NCBI GenBank assembly: GCA_964275345.1
Contig: CAXYBK010000003.1
Location: forward strand, 186,001 to 250,000
DNA: 64,000 bases
Source: MED-G78 sp964275345
GTDB lineage: Bacteria > Pseudomonadota > Gammaproteobacteria > Magnimaribacterales > D2472
Direction of reading: 5' to 3'
Shown here: piece after piece, positions 36,688 to 45,710 of the stretch
How positions within the stretch are numbered: the stretch's first letter is position 1
Layout of the letters: the number at the start of each line of letters is the position of its first letter
The notes under the pieces: generated by a model
What the model saw: only the letters and a program-made list of their open reading frames with translations
The model's database searches: none
Told to the model about the DNA's origin: nothing
Program-made: the position numbers and the translations under genes

Positions 36688-36693
36688 TATAAT
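36688..36693 (+). promoter_or_regulatory. Possible -10 box for typA
   Basis: TATAAT 29 bases before the typA ATG. No good -35 is present at the usual distance, so this is a weak call. Confidence 0.3.
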
Positions 36694-36721
36694 CATTTCT
36701 TTTTTAGTAACACCCCAAATT

Positions 36722-38503
36722 ATGTCTATAGAGAAGTTGAGAAATATAGCTATTATCGCTCACGTCGATCATGGGAAAACTACGCTTGTAGATAAGCTGT
36801 TGCAGCAATCTGGAACTCTAGATAGAAAAAATATGGATTCAGAAAGAATTATGGATTCAAATGATCAGGAGAAAGAAAGAGGTATAACTATTCTTGCAAA
36901 GAATACTTCTATTATCTGGCAGGATCACTTAATTAATATTGTAGACACCCCGGGTCATGCTGATTTTGGCGGTGAAGTTGAAAGAGCCCTTTCAATGGTT
37001 GATTCAGTGCTTCTTTTAGTAGATGCAGTTGACGGCCCAATGCCACAAACTAGATTTGTAACGCAAAAAGCATTTGAAAAAGGCCTAAAACCAATTGTTG
37101 TTATCAATAAAGTTGATAGAGACGATGCAAGACCTCATTGGGTTCTTGATCAAGTTTTTGATTTGTTTGATCGTCTTGGAGCCACAGATGAACAATTAGA
37201 CTTCCCAGTTATCTATGCTTCAGCAATTCAAGGCATTTCTGGATTAGAACCAGATCAAATGACTGCTGATATGACTCCATTACTTGAAATGATTTTAGAA
37301 AAAGTCTCAGCGCCAGAGGTTAACGTTGATGGACCTCTTCAGCTTCAAATAAGCGCATTAGATAGTAATAGTTATGTTGGTGTAATTGGGATTGGAAGAA
37401 TAAAAAGAGGAATTATTAAGCCTAATGATCAAGTAGTGGTTATAGACAGAGATGGCAAAACAAGAAAAGCAAAAATTCTACAGGTTATGGGTCATGAAGG
37501 GTTGGATAGAGTTGAAGTTTCAGAAGCTCAAGCGGGATCAATTGTTTGCATTACTGGCGTAGATAAATTAAATATTTCAGACACTATCTGCCACCCTGAA
37601 GAAGTTATAGCCTTGCCTGCACTCTCCGTGGATGAGCCAACTGTTCGTATGACCTTTCAAGTTAATGATTCCCCTTTTGCTGGTCTTGAAGGTAAATTTG
37701 TAACATCAAGAAATATTAAGGAAAGGCTAGAAAAAGAACTTATCTCAAATGTTGCACTTAGGGTTGAACAAGGCGACAGTCCTGATAAATTTATCGTATC
37801 AGGCAGAGGAGAACTTCATTTATCTGTACTAATAGAAACTATGAGAAGAGAAGGTTTTGAGTTAGCAATTGCAAAACCGCAAGTAATTCAAAAAGAAGTT
37901 GATGGTGAAATTCATGAGCCTTATGAAATGATAGTTATAGATGTTGAAGAGCAACATCAAGGCGCCATCATGGAAGAATTTGGGCCAAGAAAAGCTGAGC
38001 TCAAAAGCTTGGAGCCAGACGGAAAAGGTAGGGTTAAATTAGAATTTATAGCTCCTTCAAGAGGCATTATTGGATTTAGGTCACATTTTTTAACCATTAC
38101 AAGTGGAACTGGAATAATGACCAGTGTTTTTGATCATTATGGTCCAGCAAAGGCTGGCGAGCTGGCTAAGAGAAATAATGGAGTAATGTACTCAATGATG
38201 GCAGGAAAAACATTAGCCTATTCATTATTTAATTTACAAAATAGAGGAAGGCTATTTGTTGGTCATGCTCTTGATGTTTATATAGGACAGATTGTTGGGT
38301 TACATTCAAGAAGTAATGACTTGCCTGTGAATCCAACAAAGGCAAAACAGCTTACTAATATTCGTGCAGCTGGGACAGATGAAAATCTTATATTAGTTCC
38401 CCACATAAAACACACATTAGAGCAGGCTCTTGAGTTTATTGAAGAAGATGAATTAGTTGAGGTAACCCCTGCATCAATAAGAATGCGTAAAAAGCCTAAC
38501 TAA
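36722..38503 (+). CDS. typA: Ribosome-associated GTPase TypA/BipA
   Basis: Translational GTPase that helps late 50S assembly and stress adaptation. G-domain motifs AHVDHGKTT, RGITI, DTPGHADF and NKVDR are present, followed by the EF-G-like domains and the BipA-specific C-terminus (HLTITSGTGIMTSVFDHY-like region, NIRAAGTDEN). ATG 36722 (MSIEKLRNIAIIAH) is the family start; an in-frame start at 36674 would add 16 unconserved residues. About 593 residues. The 3' end overlaps a small convergent membrane-protein gene by 8 bases. Confidence 0.95.
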   Translation: MSIEKLRNIAIIAHVDHGKTTLVDKLLQQSGTLDRKNMDSERIMDSNDQEKERGITILAKNTSIIWQDHLINIVDTPGHADFGGEVERALSMVDSVLLLVDAVDGPMPQTRFVTQKAFEKGLKPIVVINKVDRDDARPHWVLDQVFDLFDRLGATDEQLDFPVIYASAIQGISGLEPDQMTADMTPLLEMILEKVSAPEVNVDGPLQLQISALDSNSYVGVIGIGRIKRGIIKPNDQVVVIDRDGKTRKAKILQVMGHEGLDRVEVSEAQAGSIVCITGVDKLNISDTICHPEEVIALPALSVDEPTVRMTFQVNDSPFAGLEGKFVTSRNIKERLEKELISNVALRVEQGDSPDKFIVSGRGELHLSVLIETMRREGFELAIAKPQVIQKEVDGEIHEPYEMIVIDVEEQHQGAIMEEFGPRKAELKSLEPDGKGRVKLEFIAPSRGIIGFRSHFLTITSGTGIMTSVFDHYGPAKAGELAKRNNGVMYSMMAGKTLAYSLFNLQNRGRLFVGHALDVYIGQIVGLHSRSNDLPVNPTKAKQLTNIRAAGTDENLILVPHIKHTLEQALEFIEEDELVEVTPASIRMRKKPN

Positions 38504-38744
38504 GATTCTTAACCTTAAAAGCTTTTCTTAAGGCAATACACGAGTTCAGCAGCCAATATAAGTTAGCAAATACAAAAACATACAGACCTGCATATATCTG
38601 AACAACAATAGCTAAAAAACTTCCTGTAGTCATAGCGGTATAACCGATAATTCTTTTATTTACTTTTTTTGAGATCATTAATGGTGCGGCCAAAATTGTG
38701 CCAAAAAACACGCTCCCAATCTGTAAAATTGTTAAAGAATCCAC
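38496..38744 (-). CDS. Small membrane protein (82 aa)
   Basis: Three hydrophobic segments (about residues 4-24, 34-52 and 54-72) with a basic C-terminus (LRKAFKVKNLS). No family is recognised with confidence; the short three-span shape with a late N-containing segment (LYWLLNSCIAL) resembles small uncharacterised marine membrane proteins. Monocistronic, convergent with typA and overlapping it by 8 bases. Confidence 0.65.
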   Translation of the reverse strand: MDSLTILQIGSVFFGTILAAPLMISKKVNKRIIGYTAMTTGSFLAIVVQIYAGLYVFVFANLYWLLNSCIALRKAFKVKNLS

Positions 38745-38874
38745 TATGCCTCCTAAAAAAAGAAAATCATTATCTGCCGTTTTTTAAAAAAGTAAATACT
38801 TATTTAAAAAATAATTTTATGAATTAAAAAAGTTTAATTTTGATAAAAAAATCCATAGAGATGATAATGAATTT

Positions 38875-40020
38875 ATGGAAAATTTTTCATCACATGTGGG
38901 CATTATTGGAGGCGGCATTGCTGGGTTAACTGCTGGTTGTGCACTTCGTCTTCAGGGCATAAAGACTATAGTTTTTGAGAGAGGCAATGAGATAAGTGAA
39001 TATGGTGCTGGTATTTCAATTTCTCCAAATGCTCTCAATCTTTTAGACAAACTTGGTATAAAAGATGATTTTATAAAGAGCTCTTTTGTTCCTAAATATG
39101 CTGCTTTCAATTATTTAAATACTAAGCTTAGAACATTAGATACACAGGTCATTACATCCAGCAGACAAAATCTAATTCATGTCATTTATAAGAGATATAT
39201 CGAGCTTGGGGGTGAGATAGCATTTGAGCACGAATATAAAGATCTAAATCAAGATGCATGTAATATTTCGTTTACAAATGGTGATAATTATTCTGTAAAG
39301 CATGTTCTTGCTTGTGATGGGATTAGGTCTTTAATAAGACAACAATATTTTCCTTCATCGGGTGCACCAGTGTATAGCGGTTATAGTGCATGGCGTGGCA
39401 TTGGTCTTTCAAATAACAAAGAGGTTCAATTTTATTTTGGTTCAAAGTCGCATATTGTAAGTTACCCAATCGACAATAATGGTCGAACCAGTTTTGTTGG
39501 TGTTATAAAAACAAAACAAAGTGCTCATGACTCTTGGAAAACAAAAGGCTCCAAGGCTGCCTTAATAGACGATCTTAAAGACTATGATAGTAGTGTGTTT
39601 TCAATGCTTGATTCCAGTACTGATATTTATAAATGGGGTATCTATGAGAGAGCGCCTTCAAAATCAATGTACTCAAAAAATATAACCCTGCTTGGTGATG
39701 CTGCGCATCCAATGGTGCCTTTTTTAGGTCAGGGAGGCTGTATGGCAATTGAGGATGGCTATGCTTTTGCTGGTTTAATAAAAAAATCAAATGGCGACTT
39801 CGAAACTACTCAAGTTCTCTATCAAAACCTTAGGTTTAAAAGAAATAACAAAATATATGCAAGTTCAAAGATGCAAGGTAAGTTGAATCACATGGAAAAT
39901 GCCTTTCTAGTTTTTTTAAGGAACCTGATGCTTAAATATACTCCCATTATTTCAATGCGATTAAAGGGGATCTGGGATTATGATCTTGATGCTGAAATTA
40001 AAAAAATTAAAGTTAACTAA
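38875..40020 (+). CDS. FAD-dependent monooxygenase, UbiH/salicylate hydroxylase type
   Basis: Class A flavoprotein hydroxylase (381 residues): dinucleotide site VGIIGGGIAGLTAG at residues 8-21, ribose-binding Glu36-Arg, VLACDGIRS (the DG motif), and LLGDAAHPMVPFLGQGG (FAD and substrate side). Probably hydroxylates an aromatic or isoprenoid substrate, possibly in quinone synthesis or aromatic degradation. Convergent with the next membrane-protein gene, one base apart. Confidence 0.88.
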   Translation: MENFSSHVGIIGGGIAGLTAGCALRLQGIKTIVFERGNEISEYGAGISISPNALNLLDKLGIKDDFIKSSFVPKYAAFNYLNTKLRTLDTQVITSSRQNLIHVIYKRYIELGGEIAFEHEYKDLNQDACNISFTNGDNYSVKHVLACDGIRSLIRQQYFPSSGAPVYSGYSAWRGIGLSNNKEVQFYFGSKSHIVSYPIDNNGRTSFVGVIKTKQSAHDSWKTKGSKAALIDDLKDYDSSVFSMLDSSTDIYKWGIYERAPSKSMYSKNITLLGDAAHPMVPFLGQGGCMAIEDGYAFAGLIKKSNGDFETTQVLYQNLRFKRNNKIYASSKMQGKLNHMENAFLVFLRNLMLKYTPIISMRLKGIWDYDLDAEIKKIKVN

Positions 40021-40021
40021 A

Positions 40022-40519
40022 CTACTTTATTCTTACAAACATAGTTCTTATAAAAGCAAATGCGCTTTGTAGGAGAAATAGCATAAGACAAATAACGTAA
40101 AAATTAGCTTTAGCTTTTATATATCCCAGAATCATTAAGCCAGAAATCAAGAATATTGCTGATAATACTGAAGTTTGAAATATAAATACTTGAGTAGGGA
40201 AAAGTTTTTTATAACCTTCCTTTCTCAGAGCTAGCATACGCTTAGGAAACGTTAATAAGCCTAATACGGATATGATACAGAGTATCCAGTTTGTAATTGT
40301 CCATGATAGTTCAGGGTTTGTATTCGTATAAATTGCAAAAGGAAGTAAAGCGCAAAACATTGCAGAGAATGCGGAGTAAGTTAATAATTGAATTCTAAAG
40401 TTATCTGGTAAGCTAAAGCCATCAGAGGCTCTGCTTAAACCAATAAGTATTGCAGAAAACCCAACTATCCCTAATGCTACTTCTGCTATTACTTGTAATG
40501 CTTGAAAATTAGGCTCCAT
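40022..40519 (-). CDS. Membrane protein, unknown (165 aa)
   Basis: Four predicted membrane spans (about residues 10-28, 45-65, 72-92, 108-160 as two) with an N-terminal IAEVALGIVGFSAILIGLSRA motif. No enzyme motif seen. Its start overlaps the end of the GNAT gene by 11 bases, suggesting it is translated with it. Confidence 0.75.
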   Translation of the reverse strand: MEPNFQALQVIAEVALGIVGFSAILIGLSRASDGFSLPDNFRIQLLTYSAFSAMFCALLPFAIYTNTNPELSWTITNWILCIISVLGLLTFPKRMLALRKEGYKKLFPTQVFIFQTSVLSAIFLISGLMILGYIKAKANFYVICLMLFLLQSAFAFIRTMFVRIK

Positions 40520-41018
40520 TATCTCTCCTTAAATAAACAACGCTGTTGTAAGAAAAATCATTAGTTCCACACTCCTTAAAGCCCATTTTTGCATGAAACT
40601 TGAGTGATGGTTCATTTACAGGCCTGGTATTTACTTCGCATAAAAGAGGCACATTACTCTTGTTTGCCTTAACGTAAATAGAATCATAAATCATAGTTCC
40701 TAAACCTTGGCCTCTAAATCCATCTTTAATAGCGACTCTATCTATATATAAAAACTCATCAATGCTTTCTTGAAAAAACTTATAATTTAAAGATTGATAT
40801 TTAGAGCCTTCTTTAAAACAAATAATATAACCAACTATTTCATCATTAAATTTAATAGAAAGGTTAAAACTGCTCATTCTTATAAGCTCAGATAATGCTA
40901 ACGTATCTTCCAATGAGCCAACTTCAGGCACATTAGCCTGGTTAAGATCATAAATAGATTTTAGATCTTGATCATTAATATCAGATGAAAAAGGTTGAAG
41001 AATAAATTCTTTAAGCAT
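40509..41018 (-). CDS. GNAT-family N-acetyltransferase
   Basis: A 169-residue acetyltransferase with the acetyl-CoA pyrophosphate-binding segment FRGQGLGTMIYDSI preceded by YIDRVAIKDG, and the later FHAKMGFKECG strand-helix unit. The acceptor substrate is unknown. Overlaps both neighbours (8 bases with DUF2855, 11 bases with the membrane protein). Confidence 0.85.
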   Translation of the reverse strand: MLKEFILQPFSSDINDQDLKSIYDLNQANVPEVGSLEDTLALSELIRMSSFNLSIKFNDEIVGYIICFKEGSKYQSLNYKFFQESIDEFLYIDRVAIKDGFRGQGLGTMIYDSIYVKANKSNVPLLCEVNTRPVNEPSLKFHAKMGFKECGTNDFSYNSVVYLRRDNGA

Positions 41019-42117
41019 TTTTTAGATTAACAATAATGCCTTCATTTGGATTAATGTTTCCTGCAACTACATCTTCGTAAGTGCTAGTAAAATTTTCTAA
41101 CCCGGAAATTTCTTTGACCTGCATCCAATTTTTACTTTGCAGCCCTCTAGCATTCATAAATAAGTTTGTTTTTTTAGCATAGCCTTCATGACCCCAGTCA
41201 CCTATGCGTTTTTGAATATGCGCTGGGGCAAAAAAGAATTCTGTTCTGTCTCTTAGCATCGCTTGACCCAAAGCATCCTCTGCAGTTGTTTCATTATCCC
41301 AATGTGTCATACCTACAGTAAGGCACTTAAGCATGTTATCTCCCAACTCTCCATGAAGGGTTCCTAAAATTTCTCGGTTGCCTGCCATATCAACCATTAC
41401 AGATTCTGCTGAGTAATTTAAATTACTAAGGTCATCATATGAAATCACCTCGTCATAACAACACAAACTTTCTACAAATGCTGCATTGCCTGCTGAAGTT
41501 AATCCAATTATTTTTGGTGCGTCCTCTACATCGGCTAAGCCTTGAGCTAGGCCAATGGCAGTTTTACTCGAGGCGCTGATAATAATTACCTGAGATGCTC
41601 CAAGATATGAATCTTCTGCTAAAGAGTCACACAAACAAAATGCTGTAATATGAAGAGGGAATAAAAGCGCTCTGATCGCATCCATAGCAGCATCATAGTT
41701 TTGATCTCCAGCGAGTCTGAGATAATTATTATAAACAGGGGGCAAATCTTTGCGGTGCTCTGTACCATCACTGAAATTTTGATCAGAGACTTTAACTGGG
41801 CTTAATATTAATGATTCTGCAGCAGGAAAATAGCCAAAAATGCGTTCACCAATATTTAAGGCCTTGTTATTTGAATGGATGATTTCTGCAAATCCCCACA
41901 TGGGTATACAGCCCCATTTATCATTTTCATCATCTTGGGCTGGAAAAAATTTCCAATATCCAATAGTGTCACCTGCCACTCCATAGGTTACGTTGTTGGC
42001 TGTAAAGGCATAGCTTTCGATTTTTACTGCGATTTCGCCATCACTAATGGGGGCAGAATCAAAATCTATAATTCGTGATTGGGTTAAGTCTGATTTTAAA
42101 GTTTGGAATTGCTTCAT
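41011..42117 (-). CDS. DUF2855 family protein (MDR-like)
   Basis: A 368-residue protein of the DUF2855 family, related in fold to medium-chain dehydrogenases: the KIESYAFTANNVTYG segment matches the MDR N-terminal region, and SQVIIISASSKTAIGLAQGL stands where the nucleotide-binding site would be, with serines in place of the glycine pattern. No activity is established for the family. It lies in an operon-like run of detoxification genes. Confidence 0.82.
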   Translation of the reverse strand: MKQFQTLKSDLTQSRIIDFDSAPISDGEIAVKIESYAFTANNVTYGVAGDTIGYWKFFPAQDDENDKWGCIPMWGFAEIIHSNNKALNIGERIFGYFPAAESLILSPVKVSDQNFSDGTEHRKDLPPVYNNYLRLAGDQNYDAAMDAIRALLFPLHITAFCLCDSLAEDSYLGASQVIIISASSKTAIGLAQGLADVEDAPKIIGLTSAGNAAFVESLCCYDEVISYDDLSNLNYSAESVMVDMAGNREILGTLHGELGDNMLKCLTVGMTHWDNETTAEDALGQAMLRDRTEFFFAPAHIQKRIGDWGHEGYAKKTNLFMNARGLQSKNWMQVKEISGLENFTSTYEDVVAGNINPNEGIIVNLKNA

Positions 42118-42133
42118 GTTATTGTCCTAAGGA

Positions 42134-42607
42134 TTATTTTTTTTGTAAAAGTGAAAGACTTAAAAGAATGATTAAGAGGAAAGATGCATAAGGAGCTAGC
42201 GCTACGCCAGGGGTCACATCAACTGTATAAACTCCTTGAACTGCGATTGACTCTCTAATAAATGAATACCCAATGGTTCTAAAGCTCCACTCAAAAAACC
42301 AAAACAAGTACATTAAGGGAATTAAGGCTCTATATCTAAAAATGATAACCCAGCAAACTAAACAAAAAACTAATTGGGCAAAACCCCATAAAGAAAAGAA
42401 TCGATAGATCAAGGGCATTGGATCAGGATCACCGGACAAAATAATAAAATTAGCAATATTATGCATCCCCATCTCTTCAAAGAGCATGTGAATAATTGAT
42501 CGCCAAGTCATTAGGGCAACAAATAAAATAAAAGCCCATAAAGCAACTGGATGACCACGATAATTATTGTCAGCAACAGTTGGTAATAAATTTTTAAAAT
42601 TAATCAC
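42134..42607 (-). CDS. Membrane protein, unknown (157 aa)
   Basis: Four predicted spans (about residues 20-42, 66-88, 92-110 and 133-153) with short loops and a KK end. No family is recognised. Its ATG overlaps the stop of the DUF1330 gene by 4 bases. Confidence 0.75.
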   Translation of the reverse strand: MINFKNLLPTVADNNYRGHPVALWAFILFVALMTWRSIIHMLFEEMGMHNIANFIILSGDPDPMPLIYRFFSLWGFAQLVFCLVCWVIIFRYRALIPLMYLFWFFEWSFRTIGYSFIRESIAVQGVYTVDVTPGVALAPYASFLLIILLSLSLLQKK

Positions 42608-43005
42608 TTAGTTTCAATATTCAATTGGCCTGCGAGACCAGCGCTTCTATGCTCTTCGCTCTTTTGATATTCAGAGTCCATCACCATTTCTAACATAGCT
42701 TTTCTGCTCGGATATTCTGCTATAGCTACCCAATCCCAAAGGTCTTCTACCTCTCCGAGCATCAGCCTTTCAACCTCACCAAGAAAAATAGATTTCCCGC
42801 CAACCTTTTCAAGATGTCCTTGAACTTCATCTGTATAGATTTGATATGCTTCCTTGCCTGAAAGACTTGTTTGTCTTCCATCTTTATAATCTGCTTTATC
42901 TTTAAATTTTAAAAGATTAACCATTTTTATTGGGGTATCTATGTCTCCCTCTAAAAAACCTGCCATCTGCTCTTCATTTGGTATGACTGCATTTTTAACT
43001 TTCAT
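42604..43005 (-). CDS. DUF1330 family protein
   Basis: A 133-residue alpha/beta ferredoxin-like dimeric barrel protein: MVNLLKFKDKADYKDG, then IAEYPSRKAMLEMVMDSEYQKSEEHRSAGL, the signature second half of DUF1330. Members sit in degradation operons with unknown catalytic roles. A second DUF1330 gene at 50948 also sits beside a haloalkane dehalogenase. Confidence 0.85.
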   Translation of the reverse strand: MKVKNAVIPNEEQMAGFLEGDIDTPIKMVNLLKFKDKADYKDGRQTSLSGKEAYQIYTDEVQGHLEKVGGKSIFLGEVERLMLGEVEDLWDWVAIAEYPSRKAMLEMVMDSEYQKSEEHRSAGLAGQLNIETK

Positions 43006-43023
43006 AATTGCTTCCTTTTATTC

Positions 43024-43635
43024 TTATTCCATCTCTATGGATTTAATAAAGGCAGGTCTAGCTTCAATTTTTGCAACATAGGCTTTTATGTTTGCCATTT
43101 CTTCACTAACACATCCCAGCCTATTTGCCATAAAACATGAATGGCCTAGCATTAGATCTGCTGCAGAAAAATCTCCAACTAAGTAATCCTTTCCAGCAAG
43201 GGCCTCATTAACTGGGGCTAAAGCCTTTGAGAGTAATTTTTGGGCTTGCAATAAGACATTCTCATCTCTTCGATCAGGCGGTAATAAAATCGTTTGAACT
43301 ACTATTTGATTCATGGGTGGCATTACCATCCCTTCACAATAGTGAAACCATTGAAGATAGTTTGGGAATTCTGGCGAATTAACATCTGGTTTTAAGCCAC
43401 CATCTTTATGCCTTGCTAGAATATATTCAATAATAGCTCCTGATTCAAAAATGGAAATATCTCCATCTTCTAACACTGGAACTCTTCCAAGGGCATGCCT
43501 TGATCTATGCTCCTCTGACTTGAGCCCTTCTTTACTAAAAGGCATGATATTTACCTCATACTCAAGTCCCAACTCCTCTAATAACCAAACTATCCGCCCT
43601 GCTCTAGTATTTGCAACAAAATGAACTTTTAACAT
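43024..43635 (-). CDS. Glutathione S-transferase
   Basis: Soluble GST (203 residues): thioredoxin-like N-domain (FVANTRAGRIVWLLEELGLEY, then RVPVLEDGDISIFESGAIIEYIL with the glutathione-binding ES motif at residues 65-66) and a helical C-domain with VGDFSAADLMLGHSCF. First of two adjacent GST genes; its ATG lies 9 bases after the second GST gene's stop. Confidence 0.92.
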   Translation of the reverse strand: MLKVHFVANTRAGRIVWLLEELGLEYEVNIMPFSKEGLKSEEHRSRHALGRVPVLEDGDISIFESGAIIEYILARHKDGGLKPDVNSPEFPNYLQWFHYCEGMVMPPMNQIVVQTILLPPDRRDENVLLQAQKLLSKALAPVNEALAGKDYLVGDFSAADLMLGHSCFMANRLGCVSEEMANIKAYVAKIEARPAFIKSIEME

Positions 43636-43644
43636 AACTTACTC

Positions 43645-44328
43645 CTATGTCTGAAGATTTTTGCGAGCTCTGTCTGCAAACTCCTTCATCTTTTTATCAT
43701 CACTTAAAATATTATCTACAGAAACTGGTACTTTTATTCCCTCTAGCATGCCTGGCTGCTTATACATCGCATCATTCCATCTTGCTAAATTGTCTAATCC
43801 TTCAACAGAAATGCCTGACCACTTATGTGTTCTTGTCCAACACCAATTTGCTATATCAGCAATTGAATAATCATCAGCCAGCCACTCACTTTTTGCCAGT
43901 TGTGTATCTAGAACTTCAAAAAGTCTTCTGCCCTCATTTTGGTAACGATCAATTGCGGGCTGAATTTTTTCAGGGAAATAACGAAAGAATACATTAGCTT
44001 GTCCCATCATTGGTCCAATTCCTCCCATTTGAAACATCAACCATTGAATGACTCTAGCTCTCCCCTTGGTATCTGAAGGCAGAAACTTGCCTGATTTTTC
44101 TGCAAGATAAATCATAATGGCTCCAGATTCGAAAATTGCAAGATTATCATTGTCTCTATCAACAATGGCTGGAATTCTTGCATTTGCACTTATAGCTAAA
44201 AATTCTGGTTTCTTTTGCTCACCCTCTGCTAAATTAACTAAATGGGCTTTGTAATCCATGTTCATAGCCTCTAAGGTGCAAGATACTTTGTATCCGTTGG
44301 GCGTTGGTGAAGTATATAAATCTATCAT
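43645..44328 (-). CDS. Glutathione S-transferase, nu-class/YfcG-like
   Basis: GST (227 residues) starting with IDLYTSPTPNGYKVSCTLEAM and including ANARIPAIVDRDNDNLAIFESGAIMIYLAE, a pattern found in YfcG/Ure2p-like GSTs, which act as disulfide reductases or peroxidases. The helical C-domain has YSIADIANWCWTRTHKWSG. One base separates it from the haloalkane dehalogenase gene upstream, so glutathione-based removal of reactive products is a reasonable inference. Confidence 0.92.
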   Translation of the reverse strand: MIDLYTSPTPNGYKVSCTLEAMNMDYKAHLVNLAEGEQKKPEFLAISANARIPAIVDRDNDNLAIFESGAIMIYLAEKSGKFLPSDTKGRARVIQWLMFQMGGIGPMMGQANVFFRYFPEKIQPAIDRYQNEGRRLFEVLDTQLAKSEWLADDYSIADIANWCWTRTHKWSGISVEGLDNLARWNDAMYKQPGMLEGIKVPVSVDNILSDDKKMKEFADRARKNLQT

Positions 44329-44329
44329 G

Positions 44330-45394
44330 CTATTCCTTTATAAAATCTATTAATAAACTAGAAAGTTCTTTTGGTTTAGTCCACTGATAAAAGTGACCGC
44401 CCCCAATATGATCTGCACTTATTGCATTTGGAGCCATTTCTAAAACATCGTTTTCTATTCCATTGGTTACTGGGTCATCTCCAGCAAAAATGCTCAAAAA
44501 AGGCTTGTCGTAATCTTTAAAAAATTCCCGTGCTTTTTTCTGTGCTTCTAATGATGCATCTGGAAGAATTGGAACATGGCTTGGCATTGCTCTTATTCCC
44601 ATTTTAAATGATGCGTCAGGAAAAGGAGCGTCAAAAGCCTTTGATAACTCTGTATAAAATGGTGATAAATTTGTTATTCCAAGCTTATAAAATAGATAAT
44701 TAATAGCCTTTTTGTAAGGAGGTACTTTTTCCATCATCATTGAGGAAATAAAACCTGTTGGTAGATTAGATGTCTCCCAGCAAAACTTTTGCCAATACAT
44801 AAACTTTAAGGCTGGATGATCTCCGCCCTTATCCATTTTGATTATCTCTTTACTCATCGATAGCGGGGTAAGTTTGATTTTTTTATTATTTCTGAATGCT
44901 CCAACTTTATCTATAACCTCTTGCGACACATCAGGATTGAAAGGGAGTCCGGTATTGCCGATAGAAACTTTTATAAAATGTTCTGAGCGTGCTGCAACTA
45001 ATCTTAGGCCTATTAAGCCGCCCCAATCTTGTCCAAAAAAGGTTAAATTTCTAAAATTATTTTTATCAAGCCACTTGATCATCCAGTCAACTTGATTTTG
45101 ATAACTATAATCCTCTCTTGCTGCAGGCTTATCTGATTTACCATAACCAGGAAGATCAGGTGCAATAACTCTGATGCCAGCTGCAGTTAAAAAAGGAATC
45201 ATTTTGGTATAAAGATAACTCCAAACAGGCTGCCCATGCATTGCCAGAAGAACAGGACCATCTTTTGGACCTTCATCAATGTGATGAATTCTTAAATCTG
45301 TTCCATCATGCGTTTTAATATTTGTATAAACAGGCTCATAAGGATAATCCTTAAGATCATTAAAATGAGAATCAGGAGTTCTGAGTACTTTCAT
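44330..45394 (-). CDS. Haloalkane dehalogenase-like alpha/beta hydrolase (DhlA subfamily)
   Basis: A 354-residue alpha/beta hydrolase with the DhlA-like oxyanion segment LAMHGQPVWSYLYTKMIP (residues 50-67), nucleophile elbow FFGQDWGG with Asp123 and halide-binding Trp124, an acid near FAGDDPVTNG and the histidine in GGGHFYQW. The aspartate nucleophile, rather than serine, supports haloalkane dehalogenase chemistry (subfamily I). It is longer than DhlA by about 40 residues. Upstream of two GST genes on the same strand. Confidence 0.85.
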   Translation of the reverse strand: MKVLRTPDSHFNDLKDYPYEPVYTNIKTHDGTDLRIHHIDEGPKDGPVLLAMHGQPVWSYLYTKMIPFLTAAGIRVIAPDLPGYGKSDKPAAREDYSYQNQVDWMIKWLDKNNFRNLTFFGQDWGGLIGLRLVAARSEHFIKVSIGNTGLPFNPDVSQEVIDKVGAFRNNKKIKLTPLSMSKEIIKMDKGGDHPALKFMYWQKFCWETSNLPTGFISSMMMEKVPPYKKAINYLFYKLGITNLSPFYTELSKAFDAPFPDASFKMGIRAMPSHVPILPDASLEAQKKAREFFKDYDKPFLSIFAGDDPVTNGIENDVLEMAPNAISADHIGGGHFYQWTKPKELSSLLIDFIKE

Positions 45395-45412
45395 TGGCGT
45401 TGGTTTAATATT

Positions 45413-45607
45413 TTAACTAACGGAGCAGGTCATATCTTGACCACAACACAATGGAGATTTAATTTTTCCATGACCATTGGGGCATTCAGATACCTGAACC
45501 GAAGTTCCATCATCTAGTTCTAACATTGCATTTACCAAAGGGGCGTCACAAGCGCCACATGATGCATTAACTGACATTTTGCATTGACTGCATGAATAAG
45601 TTGCCAT
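45413..45607 (-). CDS. Small cysteine-rich zinc-ribbon-like protein (64 aa)
   Basis: Eight cysteines plus a histidine in 64 residues: CSQC and CGAC near the start, CPNGHG in the middle and CCGQDMTC near the end. The spacing suggests one or two zinc-binding knuckles. The family is unknown. It lies 18 bases upstream of the dehalogenase gene on the same strand and probably heads that transcript. Confidence 0.7.
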   Translation of the reverse strand: MATYSCSQCKMSVNASCGACDAPLVNAMLELDDGTSVQVSECPNGHGKIKSPLCCGQDMTCSVS

Positions 45608-45710
45608 TTATATTCCTCTTAAGGTTCTATTTATCATAACAATAAATATTAGTATTCATATTATAATATATGAAATGGCATACTTAGTGCCAAAAAAAGG
45701 GGGAATATAA